From NCBI GenBank assembly GCA_033557835.1, contig JAWQRO010000459.1, positions 1 through 38,603 on the forward strand: a DNA stretch of 38,603 bases, given 5' to 3'. Origin of the DNA: Helochares maculicollis. Lineage: Eukaryota; Arthropoda; Insecta; Coleoptera; Hydrophilidae. The translations under genes and the position numbers were made by a program. Positions 1 to 9,688 of the stretch are shown in pieces. The notes below the pieces were generated by a model. That model was not told where the DNA came from. It searched no databases and saw nothing but the letters and a program-made list of their open reading frames with translations. Each line of letters starts with the position of its first letter. Position 1 is the first letter of the stretch.

Positions 1-22
1 ATATATATATATATATATATAT
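1..22. repeat. (AT)n microsatellite at left window edge
   Basis: Eleven uninterrupted AT dinucleotides open the window. The right end is also a TA tract, so both edges may be assembly breaks in simple repeats. Confidence 0.95.
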
Positions 23-1225
23 TTAATGATTTAATTCAAGAATTCTACAAAGAGTCTTTCAGGACATAAACGAACCTTCAAAGAAAAAAGAAAAAATTTT
101 CAACATTCAATTGAGAAATTCTGGGAGGAGAAAATTGTGTCTATATTAGTATATGGTATGCTGCATTGTTATGTGCAATATAAGTAGCTACTTGTATAGT
201 ATATATAACCAACGTGTTTTGATCACGTTAAGTATTAAATTTGCCAGGATCATCAAGCAGTCCTCGAGATGACAATCTGCACCAAACTGTAATTTGTTGT
301 TTCCTTCACCCCAAACGACTTTTATTTGTTTATGGTACAAATCTGCCTTATTATTAAATATAGTTTTTTTTTATAAAAATTTGTAAGATTTAACTTTTGT
401 TCCGAATTGTTAGCTCCATAAATGATCAATTTAAATATCCTGCGATATTTAAATTTTGTTTGTTAAAATCTTAACATACAAGAGATATGAAAGTACAGTT
501 TTACCTGAAACAGTGTTAAGCTATTGTAACCAATGACAATTTGATGTTTTCAAATGTATTTCTGAGCATTGAGCTGCAGCATCAAACTTTTCCATCGGCT
601 GACCCCGATGAACACGTTGTATGTCTAAAACTGGGGAGTTAAGTTAAGTTTGTTGATAATATTCGTAACTAGTGTGAAAATGCATTTTTTATTCTAAATG
701 TTATAAAGAAGATTTGAGGCGTCACGAAAAACTGTACCTGTAAAGCTAAAAAAACTACCAACATTTTGAATGAAGCACGACAAAGTTAATAGTAAAATGC
801 ATTATTAAATATATTTTTGGCATGCAAGTGGATCTTATGACTATTATTTTGAAACGTCGTGTAAAATAATACTTTCACAACAATATTCTACACAAACTAA
901 AGGGTAAGTACTCCCATTACCCTGGCGAGCATATGCTACTTTTTAGCTAATTATTGTTGCAAAACAACTGAAAGCTTGGTCTCATATGGTACTTTTACAA
1001 ATTCTATATAGGATACATGATCTGGCATTTATGTAATTATCCCTTTTGATAGGCGTATCTAAATTTTCATTCCATAAAAGGGATAATCGTCATTAGAGAT
1101 AAAGCATGCATAAAAGACAATTTTTATACAAGTAATCCATACAGAATGAGCTGTCTGTGCTTAAACTTATTGCACCAATATAACACTATCGAAAGTATTA
1201 ACATTTCCAAAACGTGCCTCAACAA
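23..1225. other. AT-rich intergenic DNA, no gene seen
   Basis: No open frame with family resemblance, no transposon ends and no RNA gene could be recognised. The only structured element I see is the short perfect inverted repeat at 428-455, listed separately. Confidence 0.6.
428..455. repeat. Short perfect inverted repeat (12-bp arms, 4-nt loop)
   Basis: AATTTAAATATC is followed by a four-base spacer (CTGC) and then its exact reverse complement. The arms are AT-rich, so this may be a chance hairpin. No coding or transposon context surrounds it. Confidence 0.6.
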
Positions 1226-1500
1226 GGTAACAAAGCGGGAGATTTAAAACCGATAGGGAACAGCATAAAGTGAGAGAGATAGGGGGCCTAGGCAGGGCCG
1301 ACCCGGGCACGGGTATAGTGGGTGTAGGCGGCTCGGCCATAAGACCTCGTGAGTTTGCAAAGATATCTATTAAGAGCAGGTCTTGCAATTTATCACTTCA
1401 CTAATCTGATTAGGCGAGGTATATACAGATCGGTCTTATTAAGTACATACAGATCACTAAGAGATCGTGCCTTACCGACCCGAGGTCGAACAATGAAAAT
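1226..1500. promoter_or_regulatory. CG-elevated island with GATA-type words, candidate regulatory module
   Basis: This block is clearly richer in G and C than its flanks and contains runs such as GGGCCGACCCGGGC, several GATA-core words (CCGATAGG, GAGATAGG, GATATC) and repeated ACAGATC words around 1426-1455. No coding frame with recognisable similarity crosses it. It resembles the other islands in the window, so I read it as a candidate cis-regulatory module, but nothing proves function. Confidence 0.3.
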
Positions 1501-2507
1501 GGCCAATCACGATTGCTGGCACAATCGGAAATTCTTGCTGATTGAAAGTTTTAGTATGATGTTGATGATTTGAAATAAAGCGGATGATTTTAAATGTTAT
1601 TGCAGATCTTGCTTGACATCCACAAAGAGGTTATTCGTAATTTGATCATTGATTATGTAGAGGCGAAACTATCCAACATTTAAAAGTATGTCCTCTTAGA
1701 AATAAATTATTTATCGAAAAAAAATGCTGATAGATGTGTAATTTATGTGATAATTTTACTAATTATGGCGTTTTCAACTTACCTGCAGCTAGAAAAAGAG
1801 CTTTTATAGTGCGATTTTACTGTGCATTTGCAGTTTACACCTGATTGTAGTTACAAAACTTATACTTGATCATCTAACTGTATTTAGCTGAAATATTTTT
1901 AAATTACTAATAGTTGAATGACGTTTCTATAAACTAAAGTTTGTTTTGCATGCAAAGAAAAATATCATATTTTAACAGATAAGAAAACAAAAGACTTTCT
2001 ATGAATCCTAGTTTTTATTGGCATGTCCCTGTATTCAACTAGAGTTACTATTATGTAATCAAATAATAATATCTACCTATCCTACATGTAGTATGTGCAT
2101 ACTTACTTTATTTTAGTAACTTGATTTGAAGTAAATGAACAGATTGAAGATAAAATACAGCTCTAGCGGAGGCCATTGTTGTTCATTCTTATCAGATGTG
2201 CCTGACGTGTTGCTTATCGCAAACTTTTAATCTTATCGGCCTTTACCATCTTTCCTTAGATAAAAAAGTATTCAACCGACTCACGACGAATAAATATGCA
2301 TCGCATGTTAATGTACGGCCTGAACTGTGGTTAGAAAATTTTTTGAAGCAAAAAAAACTAAATGCTTGGTACGTACAAATTACTTCTACCTTTTAAAAAT
2401 TACTCAATTCACACTGAAACATTTAGAAACATAAGAAAGAATTTAGTTTCAAACCCATAAAACCTCGTTTGAACTGTTGCAATTAACTTTACTACTACAA
2501 AATATAT
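1501..2507. other. AT-rich DNA downstream of the integrin gene, no gene seen
   Basis: Short open frames occur but none resembles a known protein or has coding-like composition. The right part of this stretch lies just beyond the minus-strand integrin transcript. Confidence 0.5.
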
Positions 2508-2513
2508 TTTATT
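2508..2513 (-). terminator. Polyadenylation signal AATAAA for the integrin gene
   Basis: TTTATT on the plus strand reads AATAAA on the minus strand, about 76 nt past the integrin stop codon. It is the first canonical hexamer I find downstream, which would give a short 3' UTR of about 100 nt. Confidence 0.55.
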
Positions 2514-2588
2514 AAATACCTATAATAGAATATTAACATATTCGAATGTTATTCTTAAAGCACAATCAAAAGTATTATTTCGACTATA

Positions 2589-5500
2589 TTAATTATCATT
2601 GTTTTCCATTAAACTACTACTCTCTCTTTTTGTCACGAAGTTTACTTGATGCTGCGGTATATGCTTCCTTCGGAAAAATCCCATTATCCACAGAGAAAGT
2701 ATCACGGCAATCATCATAACTCCTACAACTGCAGCAACATAGATCCAAGTAGCTGAAGCAGTCTCAATAGCTTTATCTCTATAAGAAAATGTTTGTGATA
2801 TCGCCGAATCATCTGTTGTATTTTGATAAATAAATTCATCGTCTGGGACTACAATTTTGCCACGCGATTCGATTTTAACCACACTAAACTGGCTGAACTC
2901 TTCCAAAAGAGTTGAATTCGAAAGTATTCCTGTTATTTCAATTGTAACATCATAGTTTTTTTCCACATCTAGCAAAAGGCAAACTATTGGGACACATTCG
3001 ACTGATGCTTCATGACACTTTAATATTTGCGCCCTAGACACAAGGTTTTTGCCCAATTCATCCGCATTTTCACCAATATCTGCAACATCCCTGCCTTTTG
3101 CGTTGACTCCATGTTTGCTCATTAAATGTGAGGTTTTATTAAATTTACAATTTGGCTTCTCAGAACTAAACCAGCTGGTTGCAGTTACGGATTGAAAACT
3201 CAGCAATAATTTGCCATTCGACATTTTTAAAGGCCAATCTATAATGAGAGTTACTTGCTTCAATCCTAAAGGGCCTTCATTAAACACTCTATATGAGTGC
3301 AATACTCGGTTACCCACATTTTTTTCATCCTGTAAGTTGCTGGACGCTTCTCCAAAAAAAGTTATTGACTTAGAACCAGCCAACTTTATATCTGCCCGCC
3401 TTCTGAAAATAACTTGTAAAGAAGCATTCGTACTTGTTGACTTCTCAACTGATGATGAGTTTACAAATAGATCAAACTGCACCTCTCTGAGTTTTTCTTT
3501 GAAGACTCTACTGAAGGCCTCATACCTTAGCCATAATTTTATGGTTTTATTGCCTTGCAACGGATTTCCCAAATCGCAAATCACTAAGTTTCTTGGATGT
3601 CTGTTTGTACACTTTACATTACTTTGTTTGTCTGTCAACCCTATGAATTTGATCGACTCTTCGACAGCATTATTGGAGACGTAAAGCCTAGATTCATAGG
3701 CTGCTTCGCCCAAATTAGAAACGCTGACGAAAATAAGGAATTCTTTAGCTGTTTCCAAATCTATGTAGTTGTCCCAAGAAGAAACGTCGTTTTGATTTAG
3801 GATTGCGAATAAATTTAAATCACTTTCGCACACTTTGTTGTCGCCGCATTGTTTTAGGAAATTTGCTTTGAAATAGTTTAACGATGTTAAATTGAGCAGA
3901 TGAGAATGCGGCTCATTGGAATCTAAACTGTACTTTAGCATGAAGTTCATTGGTGATAGAAAATCAACGATTTCTTGATCAATATAAGCTGTTTCAGTTT
4001 GGCAATAGTCATGTTGTCCCTTATTTAGCTTGATGCTTTTTTCGGAGGCGATATTTTTATTTTTGAAAAAAGCCCTTTTCTCTTGGGAAGATTTGTCGAT
4101 GTCAGCTTCAATTCGCTGATTGACCGTAACTCCGTCGACGTGCGCTGTGTCTTTGAGGTTAAAACATGTAGTTATTGAAAAACAAGTGTATTTACTATCC
4201 ACGTCCGTAGGGCAACCCTTTTGGCTTAAATCTATAGTTTCAGCACTTTTGATGTCAATTTTTATGTCTATGACAGGTCTTGTACGAAACAGGACAGCCA
4301 TGTCTGAATCGACAGCCCCTGCCAAAAGGTCAGGATAAGTGTTACCGTCCATGTCGAAGCCACCGCTTAAAGAAAATCCTAGCGATCTTATATTCGGGTC
4401 TGATAATTCTATTCGTTGAGAGGGAGTTGTTTGTAAACCTTCTTTGGAGCCTAGATAAATATAGATAGCCCCATTTTCTTCATAAGGAGCACTGATAGCC
4501 AAATCTTTAAAACTATCTTTGTTTATGTCACCCAGAGATGCTAAAGCGTAACCAAATCTAGACAAAGGAACCCCAAAAAGCTTCTCGCTGGGCTGACAAG
4601 GATCGTTGCAATTTCTTAAATTATAATATAGGTATACAGCTCCTCCTTTATCGGAATGAAAGTAGAAAGGGGCACTGATTATAAGATCGTCCAATGCGTC
4701 TCCATTAACATCCAAGGCGACGATTTGGTGTCCGAAATGAGAAGAAATTTGTTCTCCTTCCAGAATCTTCGCGATTGCTAAACTCGAATCTGGTGATAAT
4801 TCTCGAAATATGTAGACTTTGCCATTATGATTACCTTTTGGCGCTCCAGAAGCATACGCTACTTGGTTGGTATCGAATATTTTACCAAACGCAACACTCA
4901 TGCCTAGGTAACTATATTTCTCGTAAACAGATGGCGCATATTTATTGCCTGGCTCAAGAAAGAAACCGCCAGTCCAGGTTTCGCGACCAGGAGCTCCTAT
5001 GATTACATTTCCACGATCATCAAAATCTAAACTAGTACCTGCTTGGCAAAACTTAAAGTCGTATTGGCCTCTGCAAGGTTTGTAAATGGAGCTTAATTCA
5101 AAGTTACTGTCTAAGACGTAACACAATCCCCATGGGAGGTGACGTTCAGATTGTATAACCACATAACGGTGTGCGCAGAAAGCAACATTTCCGCCAGCTC
5201 CTTCAGACTTTAAGGATACTCCTAACCACTGATTGTTTTTTAATTCATCATTTGCTGGGGGTCCCAGCGTAGTACTTAGAAAATATTCATCATAATCGTA
5301 ATCGTATTCGCTTAGTAAACCATCTGCTAAAATTTGTTCGCAAGCATCTTCTTTTTCCCAAGATGACTGAATCATAGAACATTTAAAAACCGCTCCTGAG
5401 TGATTAGTTTCCGGTTGCAAATTGTTTGCCAAAGGGGCTCCTATTAACAGCCAATTGTACTTTAAATCAACAGAATTATTATCAGATTTGTGCAATGCCA

Positions 5501-5642
5501 CACTAAAACCAAAATATGATTCAGGAGGTCCCCTTTTAATTATAGGGTTTCTAGTTTCTATGTTGAACGCACTTAGAGGACACAACAGCACACAAATAAA
5601 AAGTAACTGCTCACAAAACAAATTGACGTGTTCACATTGCAT
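2589..5642 (-). CDS. Integrin alpha subunit, insect PS type (PS3/4/5-like), single exon
   Basis: A 1017-residue type I membrane receptor subunit that would pair with an integrin beta chain to bind matrix ligands at the cell surface. Seen in order: a hydrophobic signal peptide (about 1-25); the mature start FNIETRNPIIKRGPP, typical of alpha integrins; an FG-GAP beta-propeller to about residue 460; three calcium-binding loops, DVNGDALDD (311-319), DINKDSFKD (372-380) and DMDGNTYPD (430-438); a cysteine-bearing thigh/calf ectodomain; a transmembrane helix (966-987); and a short tail starting with GFFRRK (988-993), the conserved membrane-proximal GFFKR-type motif. There is no inserted I domain, as usual in insects. 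I see no RXKR/RXRR-type site in the 830-890 region where many alpha chains are cleaved. An acidic tyrosine-rich run, EYDYDYDEY, sits at 112-120. Full length is normal for the family and the frame has no introns. Placement in the PS3 clade is inferred from the lack of introns and the divergent tail. Confidence 0.95.
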   Translation of the reverse strand: MQCEHVNLFCEQLLFICVLLCPLSAFNIETRNPIIKRGPPESYFGFSVALHKSDNNSVDLKYNWLLIGAPLANNLQPETNHSGAVFKCSMIQSSWEKEDACEQILADGLLSEYDYDYDEYFLSTTLGPPANDELKNNQWLGVSLKSEGAGGNVAFCAHRYVVIQSERHLPWGLCYVLDSNFELSSIYKPCRGQYDFKFCQAGTSLDFDDRGNVIIGAPGRETWTGGFFLEPGNKYAPSVYEKYSYLGMSVAFGKIFDTNQVAYASGAPKGNHNGKVYIFRELSPDSSLAIAKILEGEQISSHFGHQIVALDVNGDALDDLIISAPFYFHSDKGGAVYLYYNLRNCNDPCQPSEKLFGVPLSRFGYALASLGDINKDSFKDLAISAPYEENGAIYIYLGSKEGLQTTPSQRIELSDPNIRSLGFSLSGGFDMDGNTYPDLLAGAVDSDMAVLFRTRPVIDIKIDIKSAETIDLSQKGCPTDVDSKYTCFSITTCFNLKDTAHVDGVTVNQRIEADIDKSSQEKRAFFKNKNIASEKSIKLNKGQHDYCQTETAYIDQEIVDFLSPMNFMLKYSLDSNEPHSHLLNLTSLNYFKANFLKQCGDNKVCESDLNLFAILNQNDVSSWDNYIDLETAKEFLIFVSVSNLGEAAYESRLYVSNNAVEESIKFIGLTDKQSNVKCTNRHPRNLVICDLGNPLQGNKTIKLWLRYEAFSRVFKEKLREVQFDLFVNSSSVEKSTSTNASLQVIFRRRADIKLAGSKSITFFGEASSNLQDEKNVGNRVLHSYRVFNEGPLGLKQVTLIIDWPLKMSNGKLLLSFQSVTATSWFSSEKPNCKFNKTSHLMSKHGVNAKGRDVADIGENADELGKNLVSRAQILKCHEASVECVPIVCLLLDVEKNYDVTIEITGILSNSTLLEEFSQFSVVKIESRGKIVVPDDEFIYQNTTDDSAISQTFSYRDKAIETASATWIYVAAVVGVMMIAVILSLWIMGFFRRKHIPQHQVNFVTKRESSSLMENNDN

Positions 5643-5675
5643 TTTTGAGACTTTTAAAGAGACCCGCTACGATTA

Positions 5676-5684
5676 TTTTATATA
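5676..5684 (-). promoter_or_regulatory. Candidate TATA box of the integrin gene
   Basis: On the minus strand this reads TATATAAAA, only about 35-45 nt before the start codon at 5642. With normal spacing, transcription would begin about 10 nt before the ATG, giving a very short leader. It may therefore be a chance AT match, with the true start further upstream or in an untranslated exon. Confidence 0.3.
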
Positions 5685-5699
5685 ACAATACCTTTTGGA

Positions 5700-6206
5700 G
5701 CAAAGGTACATTTGATATGGGATATTATGGTTATCGACAGTAACTGATAGCATTTATCGGCACAACCAATAATCCACACTATGTTTGTGTAAGAATAATA
5801 TTGATAATTTTGTTTGCTTTGTAACAGTTTTCAATTTTCTATATATGTATATACAGTTGGCCATTTAAATGCATTTTTCAGTCTTACCAGTCCTTGCTAC
5901 GATATGTAGCGACCTATCTTATCTTCATTGTTAGCATTTAATCATTAGGACGACACTATATTTTTTGGCAGCACTAGTGCACGAAACGACGTAATAAAGT
6001 AAGTGCTCTAGCAATAAATTAAAATCGAGTTACATTAGAAAATGAGTTAAATTTTTTCTGGCTTAAAGTGAAATACTTTAGATTATCATCTAAATTATCA
6101 AGTATTTAAAAATCTGCAAAAATATGAGACATTAGTCTATTATTTACTAGATTATTGTTAGTATTACCGATATGTGTGGGATCAAATGTTACATTATCTC
6201 AGTATA
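5700..6206. other. AT-rich DNA between integrin gene and mariner element
   Basis: No gene, RNA or repeat recognised. This is the 5' flank of the minus-strand integrin gene and may hold its promoter, but I find no clear motif cluster. Confidence 0.5.
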
Positions 6207-6208
6207 TA

Positions 6209-7474
6209 TTGGGTTGGCAACTAAGTAATTGCGGATTTCACTCATAGATGGCTTCAGTTGAATTTTTAGGTTTGCAGACGTAGTACAAATGTAAAACACA
6301 TTTTGTTATTTGGTAGTTGGCAATTTAGCTGTCAATCAGTAAAACAAGTTTTTTGATCGGTTGCGTAGTTTTCATTTGGCCTATGTTGAAAAATGGAAAT
6401 TCAAAAGAAACATTTTCGTCATATTTTGCTTTTTTATTTTCGCAAAGGGAAAAACGCATCGCAAGCTCATAAAAAACTATGTGCTGTTTATGGTGACGAA
6501 GCCTTAAAAGAACGGCAGTGCCAATATTGGTTTGCCAAATTTCGTTTTGGTAAGTTTTCACTCAAAGATGAAAAACGGTCTGGTCGTCCAGTTGAAGTCC
6601 TAATCAAAGCAATAATCGATTCGGATCGTCACAGTACAACACGTGAGATTACAGAGAAGCTTCATGTATCACATACATGCATTGAAAATCACTTAAAACA
6701 ACTTGGCTATGTTCAAAAACTTGACACATGGGTTCCTCACGAACTGAAAAAAACGCATTTAACGCAACGAATTAACAGCTGCGATTTGCTAAAGAAACGT
6801 AATGAAAATGATCCAATTTTAAAACGACTGATAACTGGCGATGAAAAATGGGTTGCTTACTACAATAGCAGGAGGAGCAGGCCAGGTGAACCAACTCAAA
6901 CAACCTCAAAAGCTGATATTCATCAAAAGAAGGCTTTGTTATCCGTTTGGCGGAATTACAAAGGAATTGTCTAATTTGAACTCTTACCGCCCAACCTAAC
7001 GATCAATTCTAATGTCTATATTGAACAACTAACGAAATTAAACAAAGCAGTTGAAGAAAAGCGGCCCGAATTGATAAATCTAAAAAGTGTCGTATTCTAT
7101 CATGCCACTGCAGAGCCACACACATCTTTGGTCACTCGGCAAAAATTATTGGAGCTTGGTTGGGATGTTTTGCCACATCCACAATATAGTCCTGACCTTG
7201 CTCCATCTGATTACTTTTTGTTTCAATCTTTACAAAACTCCTTGAATGGTAAAAAATTCAATAATGATGATGGTGTCAAATCGTACCTGATTCAGTTTTT
7301 TGCTAATAAAAACCAGAAGTTTTATGAACGTGGGATTATAATGCTGCCTGAAAGATGGCAAAAGGTCATTGATCAAAATGGGCAATACATTACAGAATAA
7401 AGTTATTTAGTTCCATGAAAAAATTGTTTTTGATTTTTTTAAAATAATCCGCAATTACTTAGTTGCCAACCCAA
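6209..7474 (+). mobile_element. Near-complete mariner transposon (1266 bp)
   Basis: Both terminal inverted repeats are intact: the left end begins TTGGGTTGGCAACTAAG and the right end is its exact reverse complement over about 29 bp. TA dinucleotides flank the element on both sides (6207-6208 and 7475-7476), the hallmark target duplication of the Tc1/mariner superfamily. The ends match the type I associate with the mellifera group of mariners. The internal transposase gene is described separately. Near-identical ends and one almost open frame suggest this is the youngest of the four mariner copies in the window. Confidence 0.95.
6393..7400 (+). pseudogene. Mariner transposase, inactivated by a premature stop
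   Basis: One reading frame spans 336 codons including the final stop, starting MEIQKKHFRHILLFYF and ending GQYITE, the normal extent of a mariner transposase. It holds the N-terminal helix-turn-helix pair, WVPHEL, the first catalytic Asp in TGDEKW, and the third in YSPDLAPSD. Two lesions are visible. Codon 194 is TAA (6972-6974), where the family usually has Tyr in a GVVYFELLP-like motif. The second catalytic Asp of HxDNARPH is replaced: the frame reads FYHATAEPH, and the Ala lies exactly 34 residues before the third Asp, the D(34)D spacing. No frameshift is needed to read from end to end. The protein would be truncated and catalytically dead. Confidence 0.93.
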
Positions 7475-7476
7475 TA

Positions 7477-7740
7477 TAATGTAACCAAAAAGTGCGAGTA
7501 CAAGAGCTCTGAATTTTTATTATCACCATAACAAATTATATCAGCTACAGAATTTCATTATTCAAGGACTAAAAAAATTGTCATTAGGTGCACGCTCAAT
7601 TTTTTTACAGACCATTTTGTATTAATGGTTATCTTATGCAGCAGATAATATATAATATGGCAGATATTTAACAGTTCTAGAGTATATTATGACAGTTCAG
7701 TTGTAATCTACTCCATCGAGTGTAGTGTATAATTAATGTT
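7477..7740. other. Short AT-rich spacer, nothing recognised
   Basis: It lies between the mariner element and the next CG-elevated island. No gene or repeat seen. Confidence 0.5.
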
Positions 7741-8010
7741 GGGCGTCAAACCTCACTTAGAGAGGAATAACAAAAAGTTGGAGTCTACGTCTAGCTTATC
7801 AGGAGGTTCCTAATTACCGCAGTGTTAACTCGGCCCCGGTTCGGCCCTCGACGTCACTGATAAGGCCCTCCTAACCATCAAAAGTATAAAAACACGCGAC
7901 AGCAGAGTTTGACCATAGCTGCTCTGGCCTCTGGCCGAAGAGGAGAACCGGCGCCGGGACCGATAACAAATGAATACGATACATTAAAAGCCCGAATATA
8001 TTCGGGATAT
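7741..8010. promoter_or_regulatory. CG-elevated island with GATA sites, TATA-like word and 16-bp palindrome
   Basis: This compact block contains three GATAA/TTATC words (7796-7800, 7859-7863, 7962-7966), GC-rich runs (CGGCCCCGGTTCGGCC, GGCGCCGGG), a TATAAAA word at 7885-7891 and a perfect palindrome, CCCGAATATATTCGGG (7991-8006). No coding similarity. It could be an enhancer or a core promoter on the plus strand, but I see no convincing initiator or downstream gene. Confidence 0.35.
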
Positions 8011-8551
8011 AATTAAAAAATAACATATCTCTCGTAGCTTCGGCCTTTTTTACCTAATTTCTCCTTTTAGATTGGTTTTTGATTGGACTGCCGATACTCG
8101 ATGGTCACTCTTACTATTATCACGAATTTTTTGATAGGGTTCAATTAGTTAAAGTGTTTTTACGTAGATATCCTCTATTAAATGTACTGGGAGATTTAAG
8201 GACATTTGTCGGTAATGATTATTTTTGAAAATGAAGTAAACGTACTGTAAAAGTGTTGATAACACATCTAACTATTTCTAGTAATATTTATCTAATATAT
8301 ACTTGTTTTAATGCTTCTCCTAACCTCTTGTTAAGGTCATGCCTTAAGGACACAATTTACTATCAAGGTACTTCTTAGAATAATGTTTCATTGTCTATGG
8401 TTGCAAAGTTCTACAAATTTTAAAAATACTATTATCTAGTGAAAACTTTCGTCTATTCCCGATAAATATGAGTTTTCGTTAACGGCGACATAGCAGTTGG
8501 CAATAAGTTAACAACTAAAAACCTGTAAACCTCATTACCTAACCTACCAGT
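8011..8551. other. AT-rich DNA, nothing recognised
   Basis: No gene, RNA or repeat could be supported between the island and the second mariner. Confidence 0.5.
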
Positions 8552-8553
8552 TA

Positions 8554-9686
8554 TTAGATGTGCAAGTAGAGAATGTAGATTTTAGACAAAAGATGCTACA
8601 CTAATGCAGTTTGCGCTACAATTATATTGCGCCGTTTGGTTGTGTCATCAACAAGTTTCAGACGCGCATTAGTAATATACTGAAAAACTGTGTGCATCAT
8701 GTTGTATTGTTATGTTCAATAGATCGAAACTTATACGGACAAAATTATTCATGCGCAGCATTGATTTTTTGTGTTTATCTGAAGAAAACTGCTGTTGAAT
8801 CGTATCAATAACTTTCAGAAGCTCACGGTGAACATTTTCTATCGCAAAATATGTTTAATCGATGGTTTCAGCGTTCCAAAAGTGGTGACTTCGATCATGC
8901 ACCTAAGAGATACTCAACAAGCTGGCTTCAATCGCCCGTTAGAGATGGGTAAACATTAGAAGAGCGGAAGATGATTAGACCAACAGACAAATGGAAAATT
9001 GCAAAAAACATGTTTCTCGCACAGTATAAAAAGGGATTTCCTTTTGAATCGCATAATAACAAGGAATGAATAGTGGATATATTTTCCAAATTCTAAGCGT
9101 AAGAAATCAAGGGTATACGCAGTAGCACCATCCATATGAACCGTGAGACCGAATCGCCTTGACAACAAGACGATGCTGGTGTTTAATGGGACCATGAGCT
9201 CTTAAAACTTAAGGAAACAGTTGATACTAAAAAAACACAAACAATAGTAGACCAATTTGAGCTGTTAATGCTTGAAAAACAGGCCAGAACACCAAAAGAG
9301 ACTACATAAATGCATTTTTCTTCAGGACAATGCTCCATCACATGCTGCAAAACCGGTTTGGAACCCATTGGAAGCAATCAGTTGCGAAACTATATCTCAA
9401 ATGGCTTATTCACCAGATTTGGCTCTTTCGGATTACCACTTGGTTGCAATGATGGGTCAAGAAGTTGCTGACCATCGCTTTGGTTCGTATGACGATGGGA
9501 AAAAATGGCTCGATGACTAGTTCGTGGCAAAAGAGGAAGATTTCTACTGCCGCAGTACTAACAAATTGCCCGAAAATGGGAAGAATAAATAAACAGCGAT
9601 AAAATTCCTCTGAATAAAGACCTTTTTGTCGTTTTACTGACTTTTGTGTTTAGTTTGAAATCTGCATCTAACACATGTATTCCTGG
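8554..9686 (+). mobile_element. Degenerate mariner transposon, mauritiana-like ends (1133 bp)
   Basis: The left end TTAGATGTGCAAGTAGAGAA resembles the mauritiana-group (Mos1-type) terminal repeat pattern CAGGTGTACAAGTA, and the right end (about 9658-9686) is a decayed inverted counterpart ending in ACACATGTATTCCTGG. TA dinucleotides flank both ends (8552-8553 and 9687-9688). The element is shorter than the roughly 1.29 kb I recall for Mos1, so internal deletions are likely. The enclosed transposase is heavily broken. Confidence 0.8.
8611..9591 (+). pseudogene. Mariner transposase relic (mauritiana-like)
   Basis: The transposase is readable only by changing frame and skipping stops. The N-terminal helix-turn-helix region is visible near 8755-8905 (FCVYLKKTAVESY, then NMFNRWFQRSKSGDF). 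The first catalytic motif survives at 9059-9073 as TRNE-stop-W, where the family has TGDEKW, so the first Asp is now Asn and Lys a stop. The C-terminal part (9272-9517) keeps FLQDNAPSHAAKPV and YSPDLALSDYHL, with the second and third Asp 34 residues apart, then KKWLDD. The last codons match the usual LPERW region only in decayed form. Not functional. Confidence 0.85.
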
Positions 9687-9688
9687 TA

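Noticed and set aside
3211..3684. 157-codon plus-strand frame inside the integrin gene
   Set aside because: It is the antisense shadow of the integrin coding sequence, without similarity of its own.
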